19,626 nt of DNA, taken from NCBI GenBank assembly GCA_016870945.1, contig VGAH01000009.1, forward strand, positions 1 to 19,626. The letters are read 5' to 3'. Source of the stretch: Actinomycetota bacterium (lineage in GTDB: Bacteria; Actinomycetota; Actinomycetes; S36-B12; UBA5976). A program made the translations under genes and the position numbers. The notes below the pieces were generated by a model that saw nothing but the letters and a program-made list of their open reading frames with translations, ran no database searches and was not told the DNA's origin. The stretch's first letter is position 1. The number at the start of each line of letters is the position of its first letter. Positions 15,799-19,626 of the stretch are shown in pieces.

Positions 15799-16817
15799 GT
15801 CGAAATCAAATCAAAGACGGGGTCGTCACCTAGCAACTCCCAGCATCTAGCCATGCGGTCGTGCCACTTAGTCTCGATTGCGCCTTTGGTTCCTTCGGTT
15901 GCTCGATCGAGATTGGCGCTATCTGGCTCGAGGGCACCGATGTGTATCTCACCTTGATGCGGCACCAAAGCGTGTCTAGTGACATCAAATTCAAATAACG
16001 CCGCGGTGCCCAAGCCGTGTGTGCCGGCTGGGGCCATGGCAGCAGCTACGCGAGCAACGTATGCCAGCCCAATCGAAGTATCTAAAGAAGACGAGATGAC
16101 ACACGGCATGTCAAGCTTCTCGCCGATTCGTTTAGTTGATGCCGCACCGCCTAGGGGAATCGGTTTTAGCACCGCGACATCAGCGTTTCCCTGCACTATC
16201 TCAGCAACCTCTTTAGCCCCGTGTTCACTGAGGCGTATCGACTCATCGAGTGCAATTCGCACCCCCGTTGCCCCACGAAGTGCGCCACATTCTTCGGCAC
16301 TGCTGCACGGTTGTTCGAAGTAGTCAATGGGTAAGCCCTGGCAGTCATTGACGAATTCGACCGCCTGATCGTATGTAAGAGCACCGTTTAGATCGACCCG
16401 CAGTTTCGCCCCGACACCCATGGCTTTGCTCACCGCCCATAAGCGATCTAGGTCTTGCCGACGACTTAACCCTGCGCCTGAAACCTTTACTTTTGCCACC
16501 TCGCAGCCGCCCGCAAGTGCCCAAGTAATCGCTTCTTCTGCGTCGCAGTCAGGGACGATCGAGTTGACCCGAACACAATTGACGTCGAGAGAAGTTGGGC
16601 GTGAGTACGCCATTTCGATGGCCGACTTAAGCCACCGGCTCGCATGCGCATCATCGTGATCGTGAAACGGGGCAAACTCACCCCATCCATGTGAACCCTT
16701 AAAGAGAACACCTTCACGAAATTTGATACCTCGAAATCGTGTCTTAAGCGGCAGGCGAAATACGGTCGCGTCTCGCCATAGGGCTGAAAAACGCGGGTCA
16801 GCAAGAGAGTTAGTCAC
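15795..16817 (-). CDS. menC: o-Succinylbenzoate synthase (MenC)
   Basis: Enolase-superfamily dehydratase converting SHCHC to o-succinylbenzoate. The active-site residues are complete: the KxK pair K109/K111 (AKVKVSG), metal ligands D142 (RVDLNG), E168 (YFEQPC) and D191 (ALDESIR), and the second Lys K218 (VAVLKPIPLGG). It has 340 residues. Residues 20-50 (FRLPLKTRFRGIKFREG...GWGEFAPF) match actinobacterial MenC. The start is GTG at 16817. A 51-bp gap lies between the menB stop and this start; I see neither a ribosome site nor a good -10 box in it, so menC is probably read through from menB. The stop overlaps the menD ATG. Confidence 0.94.
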   Translation of the reverse strand: MTNSLADPRFSALWRDATVFRLPLKTRFRGIKFREGVLFKGSHGWGEFAPFHDHDDAHASRWLKSAIEMAYSRPTSLDVNCVRVNSIVPDCDAEEAITWALAGGCEVAKVKVSGAGLSRRQDLDRLWAVSKAMGVGAKLRVDLNGALTYDQAVEFVNDCQGLPIDYFEQPCSSAEECGALRGATGVRIALDESIRLSEHGAKEVAEIVQGNADVAVLKPIPLGGAASTKRIGEKLDMPCVISSSLDTSIGLAYVARVAAAMAPAGTHGLGTAALFEFDVTRHALVPHQGEIHIGALEPDSANLDRATEGTKGAIETKWHDRMARCWELLGDDPVFDLIST

Positions 16818-16868
16818 CGTTTTGGGCTAGAACTAATTGGTCTGTTGAAACGAGTGAATTAGGTGGGG

Positions 16869-17741
16869 TTAAGGGCGTTTAGGGAATTTAGTGAAGTCGG
16901 GTTTTCGCTTTTCCCGATAGGCGTTTCGCCCCTCCTGAGCTTCTTCAGACATGTAGAACAACAAAGTTGCGTCACCGGCTAACTGCTGGATGCCAGCCAT
17001 GCCATCGTCGCCAGCATTAAATGACGCCTTCAGAAGCCTTAAGGCCAAGGGCGAAAGTTGCAACATCTCTTTGGCCCACTTCATCGTCTCGATTTCAAGA
17101 TCTGGTAGCTCGACAACGGCGTTAACCAGCCCCCATGAAAGTGCGGTCTCGGCGTCATACTGCCTACACAGAAACCAGATTTCTTTAGCTCGCTTTAGGC
17201 CAATCTGGCGCGACAACAAGTTCGCGCCATAACCGCCATCGAAAGAGCCAACTTTTGGGCCCGTTTGACCAAAACGCGCATTAGTTGCCGCGATCGACAA
17301 GTCAGCGACTATGTGTAGAACGTGCCCACCGCCGATCGCGTAGCCGGCCACCATCGCGATAATGGGTTTTGGTAGTCGCCTCATCTGGACTTGAAGATCG
17401 AGCACGTTAAGTCGGCCTATGCCTTTTTGCGCCACTTCGTCGTCACCGATATAGCCGTCGTCGCCTCGAATTCGTTGGTCCCCGCCCGAACAAAAAGCCA
17501 GGTCGCCCTTGCCGGTGAGGATGATCACCCCTACTTGATCATCGTCTCGAGCCAGCTCAAAAGCTTTACTTAGTTCGAAAAGTGTTTGAGGACGAAAAGC
17601 GTTTCGCACCTCGGGCCTAGCGATAGTGATCTTCGCGACGCCCTCGGCAACGTGATACTCAATGTCTTGCCATGACCCGACGGGCTGCCAATCTGCAGCA
17701 GATCTAATCGTGGTTTCAGTTTGGGGCGTCGAGCTGCTCAC
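16869..17741 (-). CDS. menB: 1,4-Dihydroxy-2-naphthoyl-CoA synthase (MenB)
   Basis: Crotonase-family enzyme that cyclises o-succinylbenzoyl-CoA to DHNA-CoA. It has 290 residues. Conserved segments are FCSGGDQRIRG (83-93), the oxyanion-hole region AGYAIGGGHVLH, and FGQTGPKVGSFDGGYG (157-172), followed by AKEIWFLCRQYDA and the C-terminal EGRNAYREKRKPDFTKF. G161 sits where E. coli MenB has its bicarbonate-binding Gly and where M. tuberculosis MenB has Asp, so this looks like the bicarbonate-dependent type. The start is GTG 17741-17739, placed exactly 7 nt after TAGGTT on the minus strand, so it is probably leaderless. It heads the menB-menC-menD run. Confidence 0.96.
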   Translation of the reverse strand: MSSSTPQTETTIRSAADWQPVGSWQDIEYHVAEGVAKITIARPEVRNAFRPQTLFELSKAFELARDDDQVGVIILTGKGDLAFCSGGDQRIRGDDGYIGDDEVAQKGIGRLNVLDLQVQMRRLPKPIIAMVAGYAIGGGHVLHIVADLSIAATNARFGQTGPKVGSFDGGYGANLLSRQIGLKRAKEIWFLCRQYDAETALSWGLVNAVVELPDLEIETMKWAKEMLQLSPLALRLLKASFNAGDDGMAGIQQLAGDATLLFYMSEEAQEGRNAYREKRKPDFTKFPKRP

Positions 17742-17759
17742 AGCCCTAACCTAATCGCA
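17742..17759. promoter_or_regulatory. Overlapping divergent leaderless promoters for menB and menE
   Basis: Only 18 bp separate the menB GTG (minus) and menE ATG (plus). The core TAACCTA (17747-17753) reads TAACCT on the plus strand and TAGGTT on the minus strand. TAGGTT lies at -12 to -7 of the menB GTG, and TAACCT at -13 to -8 of the menE ATG. The two -10 boxes therefore share five positions, and the predicted start sites are 19 bp apart and coincide with the start codons. No ribosome site fits either gene and no clear -35 is seen. Confidence 0.55.
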
Positions 17760-18947
17760 ATGTCGAAAATCGCTTTTCACAAGATCTCGTGCGGTGGTCA
17801 ATCAAATTGGTGGCTTGAGTTATTAAGTCACTCGCTAGACTTGATCGAAGGCAAAGCCTCGTTGTTGCTAATGCCCCCCGAAGCTAGCCACGCCACGACT
17901 TCGCAACTTGCCACCTTGGTAGAAGCGTCGTCGTCGCCAACTCAGGCGGCTTCGCTATTTGTTTTGACTTCTGGCTCGACGGGTGACCCAAAAGTGGTCG
18001 TGCTCAGTCGTGACAACTTGATTGCGGCCAATACAGCAGCCAATGACCGCCTTGGTTTTGAGCCACAGTGGGTCTGCGCGCTACCGCCGGATCACATCGG
18101 TGGGTACTTGCCAGTATTTCGCTCTCTTGCTAACGGTCATGAGCCCCAAATTGCACTTACAAACGATGCAAGATTTGATGTTGCCACACTTATAGATGTA
18201 GTTCATAGCTCGAAAGGGCCGGCCCCTTTGGCGGTGTCACTCGTCTGGCGACAGATAAATCGGTTAGCGGTTCGTGAACAATTGAATTCGCTTTCGAAGT
18301 TAGCAGCAGTGCTAGTCGGTGGGGGGCCTGCTAGCGAGAAAGACCTGCAGGCTGTGCGCGCCTCAAACTTGAAGTCTTTCGCGACTTATGGCATGACAGA
18401 GACCTGTGGCGGGGTGGTTTGGAATGGCAGGCCACTGGCAGGGGTCGAAATCGAAATTGACGAGGCCACGAACAACACCGTGAACGCAATGGGGGTTGTC
18501 GGCCGTATCACCGTTATCGGCCCGACTGTTGCATCCGGCTATTGGGTTGAATCAGGGCTAGAGAACTTCGCCGAACATAGGTTTGTTACCAGCGACTTAG
18601 GGCTATTGAACTCAGAGGGGCTGCTTGAGGTTCATGGCCGAGCCGACGAAATCGCGCTGATCAACGGGTACAACGTTTCGCTACCAACCGTGGGCCAAGT
18701 TCTAAGAAGCATGCCCGGCGTTGACGACGCGGTTGCCCTCGTCCGAAATGACCCGGGGGGTGACCAGATGGTCGTCTACATTGCAAGCGAATCTAAGACT
18801 CCCCCAGAGTTAAGTGAGGTACGAGCTTTTTTAGCGCGCTCGCTGGGTAGAGGTGCGATACCGGCTTTTCTAGAAGTTTTAGAGGTGTTTCCGCGCACGC
18901 GCAATGACAAGATCGATCTCGCAGCCCTTCGCGAATTGACTAAATGA
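17760..18947 (+). CDS. menE: o-Succinylbenzoate--CoA ligase (MenE)
   Basis: ANL-superfamily adenylate-forming enzyme that activates o-succinylbenzoate with ATP and CoA. It has 395 residues, shorter than E. coli MenE (451) but in the range of actinobacterial forms. Visible are the P-loop VLTSGSTGDPKVVVLSRDNL (69-88), the YGMTETCGG motif, TSDLGLLNSEGLLEVHGRADEI with the hinge region, and the C-terminal catalytic Lys in RTRNDKIDL. The A8 loop reads LINGYNV where a GGEKV-type sequence is common. I take ATG 17760 rather than the in-frame start at 17721, because the latter would overlap menB and lacks family similarity. Its stop begins the mini-ORF that leads into menA. Confidence 0.93.
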   Translation: MSKIAFHKISCGGQSNWWLELLSHSLDLIEGKASLLLMPPEASHATTSQLATLVEASSSPTQAASLFVLTSGSTGDPKVVVLSRDNLIAANTAANDRLGFEPQWVCALPPDHIGGYLPVFRSLANGHEPQIALTNDARFDVATLIDVVHSSKGPAPLAVSLVWRQINRLAVREQLNSLSKLAAVLVGGGPASEKDLQAVRASNLKSFATYGMTETCGGVVWNGRPLAGVEIEIDEATNNTVNAMGVVGRITVIGPTVASGYWVESGLENFAEHRFVTSDLGLLNSEGLLEVHGRADEIALINGYNVSLPTVGQVLRSMPGVDDAVALVRNDPGGDQMVVYIASESKTPPELSEVRAFLARSLGRGAIPAFLEVLEVFPRTRNDKIDLAALRELTK

Positions 18948-18965
18948 AGTTCAAATTGACTTCAT
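18944..18965 (+). repeat. Inverted repeat over the menE stop and menA start
   Basis: ATGAAGT (18944-18950) and ACTTCAT (18959-18965) are perfect 7-bp inverted copies separated by TCAAATTG. In RNA this could form a hairpin holding the menE stop codon in one arm and part of the menA start codon in the other. It is AT-rich and has no following T-run, so a transcription terminator is unlikely; control of menA translation is more plausible. Confidence 0.5.
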
Positions 18966-18967
18966 GA
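18944..18967 (+). CDS. Seven-codon mini-ORF bridging menE and menA
   Basis: ATG at 18944 overlaps the menE stop as ATGA; the reading frame gives MKFKLTS and ends at TGA 18965-18967, which overlaps the menA ATG (18964) again as ATGA. The two genes are thus joined by a short ORF with a 4-nt overlap at each end. A possible role is to carry terminating ribosomes from menE to menA, since no ribosome site is visible before menA. It is too short to judge by composition and may be chance. Confidence 0.4.
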   Translation: MKFKLTS

Positions 18968-19626
18968 AATTAAGAATCTGGGTACAAGGTGCTAGGCCTC
19001 GAACCTTGGGCGCGGCAATTGCACCGGTGATCGTTGGTTCTGCACTGGCTGCAGCACAGAACTCTTTTCAAGTAGGGCTTGCGTTACTCGCGCTGTTGGT
19101 GGCCTTGGGTCTACAAGTCGGTGTCAATTACGCAAACGACTATTCGGACGGGGTGCGTGGTACCGACGCCAACCGCGTTGGCCCAACTCGACTAGTGGGC
19201 CAGGGTTTGGCTGGCCCCAAAGCTGTAAAGAATGCAGCGTTTTTCTCTTTCGCCATTGCATCAGTGGCTGGGGTGCTTTTAAGCATTACTTCGGAACAGT
19301 TGTGGCTGTTGCCTGTCGGTCTTGTTGCCGTCTTCGCGGCCTGGTTCTACACGGGGGGTAAAAACCCCTACGGCTACCGAGGTCTTGGCGAAGTGGTGGC
19401 GTTCGTCTTTTTTGGCCCGGTTGCCGTGTTGGGCACTTCAGTCACTCAACTTGGCAAATTTGACATCAATTCACTTTGGGCTGGGCTAGGTACTGGTTGT
19501 TTTGCAGCAGCGCTGTTGCTAATAAACAACATCAGAGACGTACCTAGTGACATCAAGAGTGGCAAAAGAACATTGGCAGTAAAGATTGGTGCTAAAAATG
19601 CACGCTCGTTGTATTTGCTATTGCTG
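18964..19626 (+). CDS. menA: 1,4-Dihydroxy-2-naphthoate polyprenyltransferase (MenA), partial (C-terminus beyond window)
   Basis: Integral membrane UbiA-family enzyme that attaches the polyprenyl chain to DHNA, giving demethylmenaquinone. The first 221 codons are present, with roughly 70-80 residues expected beyond the edge. Diagnostic features are WVQGARPRTLGAAIAPVIVG at the N-terminus, the first Asp-rich motif NYANDYSDGVRGTD (55-68), RVGPTRLVGQG, several hydrophobic helices, and the second motif NNIRDVPSDIKSGKRTLAV. ATG 18964 gives the family N-terminus. An upstream ATG at 18944 is in another frame and closes after seven codons. The gene probably shares the menE transcript. Confidence 0.96.
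   Translation, partial: MKLRIWVQGARPRTLGAAIAPVIVGSALAAAQNSFQVGLALLALLVALGLQVGVNYANDYSDGVRGTDANRVGPTRLVGQGLAGPKAVKNAAFFSFAIASVAGVLLSITSEQLWLLPVGLVAVFAAWFYTGGKNPYGYRGLGEVVAFVFFGPVAVLGTSVTQLGKFDINSLWAGLGTGCFAAALLLINNIRDVPSDIKSGKRTLAVKIGAKNARSLYLLLL

Noticed and set aside
17721..17759. Longer menE start at 17721
   Set aside because: It would overlap the menB coding region by 21 nt, adds residues (GRRAAHSPNL) without family resemblance, and ignores the ATG placed just after a -10-like box.
18944..18965. Rho-independent terminator after menE
   Set aside because: The stem is AT-rich and only 7 bp, there is no T-run after it, and it overlaps the start of the co-directional menA.

Overview
The window is a compact respiratory-quinone locus from an actinobacterium. 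It holds a complex I (NADH:quinone oxidoreductase, nuo) operon joined to nearly all the genes of classical (isochorismate/o-succinylbenzoate) menaquinone synthesis. Evidence for Actinomycetota: the NuoI ferredoxin block and the long NuoJ tail (with an ARHNAVDTPALLPDGS-type motif) have actinobacterial character; nuoC and nuoD are separate genes; a MenJ-type geranylgeranyl reductase sits beside menG; and several start codons lie exactly at the predicted transcription start (leaderless layout with TANNNT -10 boxes). G+C is moderate by eye and there is almost no intergenic DNA, which suggests a streamlined, possibly planktonic, lineage. That last point is inference.

Layout. From 1 to 12829, all on the minus strand, runs menG-menJ-nuoA-B-C-D-E-F-G-H-I-J-K-L, with nuoL cut by the window start. 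Inside nuo no junction is longer than 1 nt: genes abut or overlap. The only sizeable gap is 72 bp between menJ and nuoA. At about 12830-12899 a divergent promoter region separates menG from menF, which runs on the plus strand to 14228. menF converges on, and overlaps by 4 nt, the end of a minus-strand menB-menC-menD operon (14225-17741). Within that operon menD is split into two overlapping ORFs. An 18-bp spacer (17742-17759) with overlapping -10 boxes then separates menB from plus-strand menE-menA. menA is cut by the window end.

How the genes work together: MenF makes isochorismate, and MenD, MenC, MenE and MenB carry it to DHNA-CoA. MenA prenylates the naphthoate, MenG methylates the ring, and MenJ probably saturates one isoprene unit. 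Complex I then uses the quinone as electron acceptor while pumping ions. MenH and the DHNA-CoA thioesterase are not in this window.

I see no mobile element, RNA gene, CRISPR array or defence-like cassette. The content is core metabolism. The points that deserve a second look are the split menD, a 7-codon mini-ORF linking menE to menA through two ATGA overlaps, the overlapping divergent leaderless promoter of menB/menE, and a six-frame stop at the menF/menD junction.
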